The position numbers and the translations under genes were made by a program. This document shows positions 43,001 to 50,015 of a stretch of DNA of 64,000 nucleotides, piece after piece; position 1 is the stretch's first letter, and every line of letters starts with the position of its first letter. The stretch covers positions 4,915,001-4,979,000 of the forward strand of contig JALDNG010000020.1 of assembly GCA_024349245.1 (NCBI GenBank). Reading direction: 5' to 3'. Under the pieces are notes generated by a model. That model saw only the letters and a list, made by a program, of their open reading frames with translations. It was not told where the DNA came from and did not search any database. This DNA is from Neodontobutis hainanensis. Lineage: Eukaryota; Chordata; Actinopteri; Gobiiformes; Odontobutidae.

Positions 43001-46000
43001 GTACTGGTGAAGAAATACACCTCACAGAGATCATATAACTTGTATTTTTTATGTTTTGAAAGTATTAGATACACAAACCATTGCACACAATACAACCACT
43101 TTTAAACAAAGCAGTGGGTCAAATGTTAGGGTTATTCTGGCCTTCTCTGTTTACTATTAAGCATAAAAATATGTAACTAACCCTGGTTGAGAAACAGGGT
43201 GAAGGCTTTTTTCCTTTCTCATCTTGTATGAGGTCTTCTATCTATACAGCAAAGCCAGTCCTTCTCACAGGTGAAATCTTGCATCTAAATTTTTCATCAG
43301 TTGTTCATGATGGTAATCTGTTTCCTCATTTATGAAGTCCCGAAGCCTTTGCAGTGCCACCTGTCTCACAATCAAAACAAGCTTTCAGAGTGTTGTGCAA
43401 TGCCTTACGAGACCTCAAATCCACTACTGCCTCCATTTCTTTCATCTGCTCCTTCTGTAGACACAACCCACAAAAAGGCTTCACTTTGGATTTCACTTTG
43501 GCCAAACCAAGTGGGGCATACAGCTGATTAAAGCTCATATGTCTTACAAAGTGAGGCTGTATCATTACAGTCCTTTGTTCTTTTGTGCTATTCCTTATTC
43601 TCAGCTGAGCATGTCATCATCCTCCATGTAAGATAGAGCCTTTTGCTCCAGTGCATCTCTGCTGGCCTCATCATGAGTCACTATTCACAGTGAGCCCACG
43701 CTTCATAAGGTGTCACAAATGCTTGTAGATAGGTTATAACTTGGAAATGACTTTGTGTAAACAGGTAATGTAATTGGAAATATGTTTTGTTAACACTATA
43801 TTACAATAATTTTACTGTTATGAGCACTTTTCTTTGGTCCCTATTGGTCCAAATGTAATACAGGAGCATTATTAATGCTTTAAAAAAGCTTATGAATTTA
43901 TTTAAATCTTTAACCACTTAATAATAACAATTGTAAACTGTTCATGGTGTTTTAATTGGATGCATTCAGGTGTGAACACACTGGCCATGTTGGGTAAACT
44001 TAAAGTAAACTTGCTACCACCAGAAATTCAACCTACAGATAATTTTCTCTTTTAGTCTGAACTAACAAATGCATGTGGCATTCACATCCAGCTTGGCTGT
44101 AGTCTAGTCCGATGATCTGGGCACTGAGAAAGAGTGGTAGGACTTAACTGGTGTAGCTCGCAGCCAATTAGAAAACTGATAAGCAGAGCGAAGGAGGTTT
44201 TTAGCCCTCCATTATGTGTAATGTAGTGATAGAAGAACAGAAAGTGGCATTGCTTTCAGCAGTCTACCGAGCTCTTTCTGCTGGTGAAATAGAGACCGCA
44301 GCTGGGGCCGAGAGATTAGCTGGAAGCCCGAGTCACGAAATGAAAAGAAACAGGAGAAGATGGAGAAACTCTGTAAGTGTGTGTGTGTGTGTGTGTGTGG
44401 CAATGAAGTTCTATAATGAGCAGATTGTGTGTCCTCTCGAGGCTTAAAGGATTCCCGATAAATCAAATTTATTTCTTTCGCAGGGCATGCCTAGGTTTTT
44501 TTTCCGAGGCCTGTTAATCAGCCACTCTCTCTTTCCGACGCTTTGTCTCTCCATGTCACTCATTTATCTTTTTATTAAGCTGCTCATCCCGCCCTCATTC
44601 TCCCTTCAAAAAGCTTATTATGATAACTTTACGCAGAGCCAAGGTCATCAATTCTTTCTTTAACTTATTGTCTTAAGAGCTCAACATTTTCTGAACCATT
44701 TCCATTCAGGGTCATCATGTTCTTTATCCCTTATTCTGCTTTGCAATAGACTTTTTTTTTTTCTCTAAATCTTCTGTTCAAACGTATTTTCTTCCCACCC
44801 ACACTGTACAACTCCAGATCAACGTTTGCCGTCAGGTCACACACACTTTTCCTGTAGACAGTCCTGCTCTGCTACGGTGCCATAGTGCTTGAGTCAGCTT
44901 TTTCTCAGCTCTTGATTTATTCTCATAAGCAGCATTTAAGACAGAACGGGACACTGCACAAAATAAGCCGTGATAAGTCGGAAATCCTGCCAAAACTCTT
45001 TGCTAGAAAATATCCTGGCTAATTTACATCTGTAATGCATTTTATTCTGCATCATTCTCATCAGCAGTTTATTTCAAATCTTGTTACACAGGCACATAGT
45101 CTCTATGAAGAAACGCAACATAGGTTCAGAGGTGTACTCTTTCTGTTGAGTTGTTAACGTAGGCACACTCTCTCACACTTTTAGAGGTAGTAGTTCCAAG
45201 GATAAATGTATAGATCTGCTGTGTGACATTGCATCAGAGTCTGTGTTTGGTAATCAAGCATATTGCAGGCAAAACTCTAAAAGGACATCACAAACGCTCT
45301 GTCTGAACTAATTCAACATTAGGTGTGTTTTATATAATGAGCCTCTTACTTTCATAAAATGTCAAATATAATGGCACCAGCTCACAGAAAAAGCACCGCG
45401 GCTTCTTTTCAGTTGAAACCTTTCATTGAAATCTTTCATTGGATTTTGCCTCAGTCTTCCCCACATCTCTGTTGTCCCCCCAGAGAGAGCAGAGGAACAC
45501 ACACATCACACAGCTCTTGGCCCGTGGGGAGACAGTTAAATGGGCAGAGGCGGCTTCCTCTCGGGGGAGAGTACAGTTAGGGAGAAGGCCGGGCAGCAGC
45601 ACTGAGAGGTGGAGGCAAGTGTTTAACAGACTGTCGATGTGCCCCAGCAGCTGCTTGTAGCCGTGGTGACGGGAGCTGTCAGCGGGGACTTGTTACCATC
45701 AGCTTCCCAGAAGTGTGTTCACCAAGCTCACCAATAATTGGAAGTCTGTGAGAAGGAGAATGTGAACTGTTGGCCTTAAAGCTGTCTAAGTTTAATTTCC
45801 AGAAATGTTTGGGAGTGTTTTTGCCCTTCTGGTGTAATCCGGTGGTAAATGTTCAAATGGCAATTCCAAACCTCACACTCTGCAATTTTAGAGCATGTGA
45901 ACAGCTATGGCCAGCGAGGACAGCTGTGTTTACTTTGTTTAACATTTTAAATGACAGATACCCTAGATAAAATAGATAGAAGTCAGTGTTTGACATGATA

Positions 46001-49000
46001 TATTTACTTAGTTATTGGGTCACTTTGTGTAGCACATCAGCCTGGGGTCTTGGAGGAGATTATTCATAACCTGGACTACTGTGACATCCTGGTGTTGGGG
46101 GAGGAGCTAAGGCCAGATCAGGAGTCTCTCCAGCTGCAGCGCAGTGCTTTGCTCGGAAAACACCTCGACGCCACCAACTCCACCTCTGGCATGTCCATAT
46201 ATGGTAAGATACTATAGTCTGGTTTGTCTAAAACGGTTGTCTTATGAATTTTTGTCCATCATTTATGTCTGCATTAGCGTCGCTGAAAGCCCTCGCGCTC
46301 CTCTCCTACAGTTAAAGGTATCTCTTTCTGTAGGTGTCGACTCCATGTCCAACTATGAACAGGTGATCCGAGAGGTGCACTACTTTAACTGGCAGCCCGA
46401 ACAAGTCACAGAGAGACGGTTCCGCCTGACCTGCTCTGAGCTCAACGGACGCTACACCAGCAATGAGTTTAACCTAGAGGTCAGTGTCAACAATGGAAAC
46501 AGGGAATGTTTTGAGGTCACAGAAAATGTGTTGTTGTCAAAAAAAAAGCTGTAAATTCAGTTTTAATATTCAGTATATTTTGGATTTGGTTTATTTGAAA
46601 AAGGCAATAACAGAGACAACACTTTAGTGCTCACTGCAGCTGAAATGGTACATTCTGTGGTTAACCTTACAACTTAACAAAAAAGCACTCTACACTATTT
46701 AGCAGTTTACCTTTTAGCAGTTCTTTTTTCAACTTATGTGCTTTTAAGCTCTGCACTCTGCACACTCAAGGCTTTCTTGCCAAACCAAATGCTGTTACAT
46801 GTAATGCACTGTTCTTCATCACATTTTCTTAATATTACAGCAATTTTTTTATTACAGACAGAAGATACTATAATGCCAGGCTTGTCACTTATTCTTCAAG
46901 TTTATCACCTTCTTTATTCCTGTTTATTTCCACACCAGGTGAGTGTACTGCACAGTTCCCACACTGGAGAACATGTGAACCACATGGTAGTGCCTCCTCA
47001 GTACATGCAGGTGGTCCACCATCCGTCCATGATGCACGACCTGTACCCCAGCCACATCTCAGGTGAGAACACAGACAGACAAACCCCGGTTGTTTTAAAC
47101 AAAATATTAAAGACTTACACTTAACGAATCGAACTCACAAAGGTAAACAATATAGTTTACCTTTATTGTTATTGTTGTAAAAATAATAGGTCTTCCCCGC
47201 ACTGAACGTCATTGAACTCAATAACAGAGGCATTACACATAATGCAACATCAATAGAACAGGACTCAGCTCACCCACTCAATGAACATCTAGCCCCACTG
47301 CCCTCGGGGCGTAGGTACAGGACCTGAGGCGTAGGTACAGGACCTGAGGCGTAGGTACAGGGCCCTGAGGCGTATGTACAGGGCCCTGAGGCGTAGGTAC
47401 AGGACCTGAGGCGTAGGTACAGGACCTGAGGCGTAGGTACAGGGCCCTGAGGCGTAGGTACAGGGCCCTGAGGCGTAGGTACAGGGCCCTGAGGCGTAGG
47501 TACAGGACCTGAGGCGTAGGTACAGGGCCCTGAGGCGTAGGTACAGGGCCCTGAGGCGTAGGTACAGGGCCCTGAGGCGTAGGTACAGGGCCCTGAGGTG
47601 TAGGTACAGGACCTGAGGCGTAGGTACAGGGCCCTGAGGTGTAGGTACAGGGCCCTGAGGCGTAGGTACAGGACCCTGAGGCGTAGGTACAGGGCCATGA
47701 GGCGTAGGTACAGGACCTGAGGCGTAGGTACAGGACCTGAGGCGTAGGTACAGGGCCCTGAGGCGTAGGTACAGGACCTGAGGCGTATGTACAGGGCCAT
47801 GAGGCGTAGGTACAGGACCTGAGGCGTAGGTACAGGGCCCTGAGGCGTAGGTACAGGGCCCTGAGGCGTAGGTACAGGACCTGAGGTGTAGGTACAGGAC
47901 CTGAGGCGTAGGTACAGGCCCCTGTTGTAACAGCAGAAACCAAGAAACGGTTTAATATACTGTAACATCTACATAATGTCCACTGAACAGTCAACCAATT
48001 TATATTTGAATACCAGAAAACAAGACATCAACATCGATATTATGTAACAAAACTGTTTTATTTTTTTCACCTGAAGATCTCCTACAGCAGCTCTATCTAG
48101 TGGGACTGCTAGATGCTTTCACGTTCTACTTAATCAAAGTGCAGCTCTCATGCAGTGGTCTGCTATATGAGAGGCCTGAAATAAAAAGAACATGGTGTAG
48201 GGACTCGCTGGTTTTAATCTACCACATGAGTTTTAATTATTCATCAGAGTCTAATGGATTCTACTTAGAGGCCTGGTGACTTCAGCGGCCGGTGCGATAG
48301 AAAAGAGGGTCTGTGTGAAAGGAGGTCAAAGCGGCAGAGAAGTCGACACATGCAGAAGCAGAAAAGTCATCGTATCACATTAAAGTATCAGTAAAATAAA
48401 ATGAGTACATGTAATTACTCATAATAACTTCTGTCTTCTTGCAACTATTTACTGTAAGAAAATAGAGAGATAAAAAGTCAATATGTGCCAACGTAGTTGG
48501 TGCGACGGGCTGCCTCCTGCTCGGCTGCGAGGAAGATCAAAGTGTGAGGGTTTAGTGTGAAAATCTATGGAACTAGACTGAATCAAATCATCATCTGAAG
48601 AGTGCTCTGCAAGTCTCCCCCTCGTTAAACACGCACCAGGCCAACAGGGACGAGAACGGGGAGGGCCTCCACGCAGCAGTCGTGTTATTCCACAAGTCTG
48701 CACATCAGAGCCGTAGAAATAAACATTTTAGATCAAGAGAAATCCCTCGTGCGCTGGGAGGTTATGCTACTAAATAGGGCTTATGATACATCGCTGCAGC
48801 CGTGAACTGCGCACACTGCAATTAAATGAGTTGAAGATTTATTTTAAGAATGGCTTTGACACAAGCTGTAGCTTTTACACCCAGCTTTTATATTCACAAT
48901 TTGCTTTTGCTTTTTGCTTTTGCTGGTGTTGACACGTGTTTGTGAATGTGCAATTATATTAGTTATGTACAATGTATGGAAGTTGATCTTGGTTTAATTA

Positions 49001-50015
49001 ATGCTTTTGATTTATTCATAATAGCAACAACACCACAGTCAATAACTACACTGAGAACAGGGAAACTTTGAAGTCCTCATCTCTGAAGTTAGGATTTGAA
49101 GTTTATGGCATTTTGTTGAGTTGTTGTTTCTCACCATAAACTAGTCTCAGCTAAGGATATTTATTTTGTAATCCACTTTCACAGAACAAAGGAAGGTTTT
49201 TCATTAAATCATTCACTGAAGAATTCTTGTGTAAACAATGGCACAAGACCTTTCTGACATTTAAACTCCATACTTTGAATTCTGTAAATGTACTTTCACG
49301 GATAATTTTTTTTGGCTTTGTCCTCAGGTGTCCCGAGTGCAGCCACTGTGGTGATTGTGCTGTGTATCGCTGCCCTGGTGGTTGTAGTGGTTCTTGGTAT
49401 CTACCGTATCCATGTGACCCACCAGCAGGAGGTCAAGCTGAATGAGACAACGAAAGAGACAGACGCAGCGTGGGACAGCTCAGCCTTAAAAATCACAGTC
49501 AACCCAATGGAGGTAGGACAGCTGCTGTGGGAAACGATACATCACTGCATTATCTGTTTTAATTGTTAAAATGTATTAGTATCAGCATACTTTAACCAAG
49601 GTGCAGTTTATCCATCATTTTAGGTGTGTAAAAGCTCATATAGAGCCACGTGTTGTCTTTATCAATTTCTTTTATCAATGTACTAAAAAAACAGATAGAA
49701 CATGGGACCATTTTCCTCTTTTTTCTCAATCGCCTCACAAACGATCAGATAAAACTGCTGTAGTGCTTTGAAAATTGATTGCAAACGGAGGAATATATTT
49801 TTCTTTATGTTTAGAACCTGAAAGAGCCGCAAGGAACAGTGGAGGAGGCCACTGAGGAAGAGGAGGAAGATGACGAAGATGAGGAGGAGGAAGAGGACGA
49901 TATCACCAGCGCAGAATCAGACGACAGTGAGGAAGAAGTGGACGTCCAGCTACCCAGGATTCAACGCTCCGTCAAGACCGGCCAAAACTGGGACAAAACA
50001 ACAATATCTTTCTGA
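11180..50015 (+). CDS. clstn2: calsyntenin-2, 3' portion: 12 exons joined (5' exons outside the window)
   Basis: Calsyntenins are type I membrane proteins of the postsynaptic membrane and of transport vesicles. They have two cadherin repeats, an LNS/laminin-G-like domain, a membrane-proximal domain, one transmembrane helix and a cytoplasmic tail that binds kinesin light chain. The join is 11180-11365, 12899-13156, 13777-13898, 29100-29262, 35373-35539, 37368-37516, 42772-42986, 46033-46203, 46334-46479, 46939-47062, 49328-49512 and 49815-50015: 2087 nt, about 694 residues plus stop. Every junction has GT/AG borders and a consistent phase. Diagnostic family strings include EMNRHHYSLYVHNC, CDKEWHYYVINVEFP, GLTIRPGKIESQKVISCLQ, SYINSRQFPTPGIRRL and CSELNGRYTSNEFNLEVSV. 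These fit calsyntenin-2 better than -1 or -3 as I remember those proteins. Compared with the 955-residue human protein, about 260 N-terminal residues are missing and must lie further left. Whether this is a teleost a or b duplicate cannot be told. Confidence 0.95.
11366..12898 (+). other. clstn2 intron
   Basis: A 1.5-kb intron with GT-AG borders. No repeat or RNA gene was recognised. Confidence 0.85.
12899..13156 (+). CDS. clstn2: clstn2 exon: LNS domain
   Basis: The acceptor is acaaatctag|GAGCTT and the donor is AAGACTG|GTTAGT; both junctions are phase 1. It encodes DLLPAPGAATNWTSSLL, then DLIYRFDGRQAAKIPDWVVP, then QNLTDQFTVATWMKHGPSPG and EKETLLCNSDKT. Two N-glycosylation sequons (NWT and NLT) are present. 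PDWVVPQNLTDQFT and the RDSDLI-type segment favour the calsyntenin-2 paralogue. The exon start was chosen because it restores LCG-A-S-S-G across the junction; an alternative AG at 12913-12914 would break the phase. Confidence 0.93.
13157..13776 (+). other. clstn2 intron
   Basis: A 620-bp AT-rich intron with GT-AG borders. Nothing else was recognised in it. Confidence 0.85.
13777..13898 (+). CDS. clstn2: clstn2 exon: LNS domain
   Basis: The acceptor is tctctcctacag|AAATGAAC and the donor is GAGCAG|GTATGA; the exon ends in phase 0. The split codon gives Glu, then MNRHHYSLYVHNC, RLVFLLRRDF and RPAEFHWKLEQ. The MNRHHYSLYVH and RPAEFHWKL strings are near-invariant in calsyntenins. A 15.2-kb intron follows, the largest in the window. 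Confidence 0.95.
13899..29099 (+). other. clstn2 intron, 15.2 kb
   Basis: The largest intron in the window. It contains a 5'-truncated L2-type LINE at 16553-17370 on the + strand and a TG-rich patch around 23028-23075. Mixed-composition unique sequence around 19890-20180 may be conserved non-coding DNA. Apart from the LINE remnant, open frames here are short and show no domain. Confidence 0.8.
16553..17370 (+). mobile_element. 5'-truncated L2-type LINE, 3' end of the reverse transcriptase ORF
   Basis: An open frame at 16656-17192 carries LINE strings such as RQLVKNCFYHLRNISKLR, SRLDYCNSLF, LQMVQNAAARLLTGTNRR, SSLHWLPVKFRIDLKIL and LHGQAPQYITDLLTPY. Around 17110 the reading switches by a frameshift: PRLWNALPLSLRVDVSV and FKKQLKTLLFKQAFSSLG continue in another frame. 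Upstream, 16553-16655 still aligns (LGSLGSSVQSSLRNLGVL) in a shifted frame. The 3' UTR ends GGTGCTATATAAATAAAATG with a CTTA-rich tail. It is a dead fragment. Confidence 0.9.
29100..29262 (+). CDS. clstn2: clstn2 exon: LNS domain
   Basis: The acceptor is tttgcctcag|ATCTGTGAC and the donor is TGGCAAG|GTGAGG; it enters in phase 0 and leaves in phase 1. It encodes ICDKEWHYYVINVEFP, VVTLYVDGVTYDPYLV, then DDWPIHSSQIDVQLTVGACW. The spelling INVEFPVVTLYVDG is of the calsyntenin-2 type; calsyntenin-1 has a LNVEFPSVTLYVDG-like version. Confidence 0.96.
30899..30914 (+). repeat. poly(A) tract, 16 bases
   Basis: An A run between two copies of a TAAAGAT-like segment. It could be a retroposon tail, but no body was recognised upstream. 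Confidence 0.7.
31005..31110 (+). repeat. (TG)n followed by (TTTG)n
   Basis: A TG run of about 23 units ending in GAGTGTGTA, a 20-base spacer, then GTTT tetranucleotide repeats at 31081-31110. Confidence 0.9.
31642..31800 (+). mobile_element. tRNA-derived SINE, copy 1 of a family
   Basis: Has a degenerate tRNA-like head (GAGCTCAC, and the B-box-like GGGTTTGAAT), then GGGTCATTTGCCCAATGT, the pyrimidine-rich CCCCCTCTATCTTGCCCGTT and TCCTGTC, and an end of AAAAAGGCCTAAAAAAAATC. It shares the GGGTCATTTGCCCAATGT block with the copy at 38244. Confidence 0.7.
33030..33059 (+). repeat. (AT)-rich low-complexity tract
   Basis: Alternating TA with AAAA interruptions over 30 bases. Confidence 0.8.
34401..34459 (-). 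repeat. (AGAC)n/(GATA)n tract with LINE/SINE-type 3' terminus
   Basis: A tetranucleotide tract (34401-34434) abuts TTTATTGGTCCCCAAGGGGA. On the minus strand this reads TCCCCTTGGGGACCAATAAA followed by (TCTR)n, the usual 3' terminus of a widespread teleost retroposon. The family was not determined. Confidence 0.55.
35373..35539 (+). CDS. clstn2: clstn2 exon: end of the LNS domain
   Basis: The acceptor is gtgtgtaccag|GTGGAG and the donor is ATAAAG|GTAAGG; it ends in phase 0. It encodes GGEVTKPRFTQYFRGSL, SGLTIRPGKIESQKVISC, LQACKEGLDINSLESL and DKSIK. The directly joined GGEV, without the insert seen in calsyntenin-1 at this point, again fits calsyntenin-2. The C-x3-C pair (SCLQAC) is conserved. 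Confidence 0.95.
35540..37367 (+). other. clstn2 intron, 1.8 kb, with C-run and G-run tracts
   Basis: Contains a C-rich tract at 36352-36379 and a G-rich tract at 36580-36617 (see findings). A strong acceptor-like sequence (a T run then CAG) lies at 36667-36678, but no plausible in-frame exon follows it. Confidence 0.8.
37368..37516 (+). CDS. clstn2: clstn2 exon: membrane-proximal ectodomain
   Basis: The acceptor is gtgctgtag|TTCCAC and the donor is GTCCA|GTACGT; it ends in phase 2. It encodes FHFNPAQSILVMEGEDL, then VSYINSRQFPTPGIRRLH and ISTTVQ. The donor inside CA|GTACGT is fixed by the next exon, which supplies the G that completes a Gln codon before CFGED. Confidence 0.95.
37517..42771 (+). 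other. clstn2 intron, 5.3 kb
   Basis: Contains one SINE copy at about 38244-38400. The remainder is AT-rich unique sequence with no recognised feature. Confidence 0.8.
38244..38400 (+). mobile_element. tRNA-derived SINE, copy 2 of the same family
   Basis: Starts GAGGCTGTAGCTCACTTTGT (A-box region); the B-box region is weakened to CTTTAATCCTC. It then shares GGGTCATTTGCCCAATGT and the CCCC-TC-rich body with the copy at 31642 and ends in an A run. Same orientation as the first copy. Confidence 0.7.
42772..42986 (+). CDS. clstn2: clstn2 exon: membrane-proximal ectodomain
   Basis: The acceptor is catttgcag|GTGTTTTGG and the donor is CACACAG|GTACAA; it leaves in phase 1. It encodes CFGEDTCITIPDIDAVVMVL, QPSEPRITITGVERLSWP, LFQDLHIISTVKRT and a short Thr/Gln/His-rich end (DSTTQHHT). 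That last stretch aligns with the acidic linker of the human protein but shares little sequence with it. Confidence 0.94.
42987..46032 (+). other. clstn2 intron, 3.0 kb
   Basis: Contains a (GT)n at 44377-44399, a coding-like minus-strand frame with two CxxC pairs at 43326-43565 (see findings), and a splice-competent-looking segment at 45484-45614 with a GC donor (see findings). Confidence 0.75.
44377..44399 (+). repeat. (GT)n microsatellite
   Basis: About 11 GT units following CTGTAA. Confidence 0.9.
46033..46203 (+). CDS. clstn2: clstn2 exon: membrane-proximal ectodomain
   Basis: The acceptor is tttgtgtag|CACATCAG and the donor is ATATATG|GTAAGA; both junctions are phase 1. It encodes HQPGVLEEIIHNLDYCDILV, LGEELRPDQESLQLQ, then KHLDATNSTSGMSIYG. 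The ATNSTSG sequon is conserved in calsyntenin-2. The acceptor has only a modest pyrimidine tract. A 130-bp intron follows. Confidence 0.94.
46204..46333 (+). other. clstn2 intron, 130 bp
   Basis: The shortest intron in the window, GTAAGA to TGTAG. It is non-coding: the ORF that reads through it from the preceding exon is in a different frame. Confidence 0.9.
46334..46479 (+). CDS. clstn2: clstn2 exon: membrane-proximal ectodomain
   Basis: The acceptor is ctttctgtag|GTGTCGAC and the donor is CTAGAG|GTCAGT; it ends in phase 0. It encodes VDSMSNYEQVIREVHYFNWQ, then ERRFRLTCSELNGRYTSNEF and NLE. The CSELNGRYTSNEFNLE string is a hallmark of the family. Reading through the donor also gives a short V-S-V, identical to the start of the next exon, which is coincidental overlap at the splice site. 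Confidence 0.96.
46480..46938 (+). other. clstn2 intron, 459 bp
   Basis: GTCAGT to CACCAG borders. No other feature was seen. Confidence 0.9.
46939..47062 (+). CDS. clstn2: clstn2 exon: juxtamembrane stalk
   Basis: The acceptor is tttccacaccag|GTGAGTG and the donor is ATCTCAG|GTGAGA; it leaves in phase 1. It encodes VSVLHSSHTGEHVNHMVV, then PPQYMQVVHHPSMMHDLYP. The EHVNHM segment is where calsyntenins (alcadeins) are known to be shed by alpha-secretase-type cleavage; cleavage here is inferred, not visible. The exon start itself reads GTGAGT, a donor-like string. Downstream, at 47311, begins a large minisatellite inside the next intron. Confidence 0.94.
47063..49327 (+). other. clstn2 intron, 2.3 kb, carrying the minisatellite
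   Basis: GTGAGA to CCTCAG borders. A 30-copy minisatellite occupies 47311-47923. The remainder is unique sequence with no recognised element. Confidence 0.85.
47311..47923 (+). repeat. minisatellite, 30 units of 20 or 21 bp
   Basis: Twelve 20-bp units (GTAGGTACAGGACCTGAGGC) are interspersed with seventeen 21-bp units (GTAGGTACAGGGCCCTGAGG plus C), plus a final partial unit. Counting units gives 12x20 + 17x21 = 597 bases up to the last unit, matching the coordinates exactly. Three units carry TG in place of the CG. The 232- and 238-residue minus-strand frames over the array are repeat artefacts. Confidence 0.98.
49328..49512 (+). CDS. clstn2: clstn2 exon: transmembrane helix and first W-acidic motif
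   Basis: The acceptor is tttgtcctcag|GTGTCCCG and the donor is ATGGAG|GTAGGA; it ends in phase 0. It encodes VPSAATVVIVLCIAALVVVV and VLGIYRIHV, a single hydrophobic helix of about 23 residues followed by a basic stop-transfer sequence. Then come KLNETTKETDAAWDSSALK and ITVNPME. The family kinesin-light-chain motif normally has an acidic residue before the Trp and WDDS after it; here it reads AAWDSS. The NPME end is conserved. Confidence 0.95.
49513..49814 (+). other. clstn2 intron, 302 bp
   Basis: GTAGGA to GTTTAG borders. No other feature was seen. Confidence 0.9.
49815..50015 (+). CDS. clstn2: clstn2 last coding exon: acidic tail and C-terminus
   Basis: The acceptor is ctttatgtttag|AACCTG; the stop TGA is at 50013-50015. 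The exon encodes a strongly acidic run (Glu/Asp from roughly residue 10 to 30 of the exon), then DDITSAESDDSEEEVDV, then a divergent end: LPRIQRSVKTGQNWDKTTIS plus a final Phe. The expected family C-terminus is LEWDDSTLPY-like. The other two frames over the same bases contain no better WDD match, so a simple frameshift does not explain the divergence. Confidence 0.93.
   Translation, partial: NLKEPQGTVEEATEEEEEDDEDEEEEEDDITSAESDDSEEEVDVQLPRIQRSVKTGQNWDKTTISF

Noticed and set aside
47311..47923. CRISPR-like array
   Set aside because: The units are contiguous with no unique spacers, and the setting is a vertebrate intron.
47270..47994. Two minus-strand open frames of 232 and 238 residues with PVPTPQG-like repeats
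   Set aside because: They are translations of the minisatellite. The mixed 20/21-bp units keep switching frame, so no single periodic protein is maintained, as would be expected for a real repeat protein.
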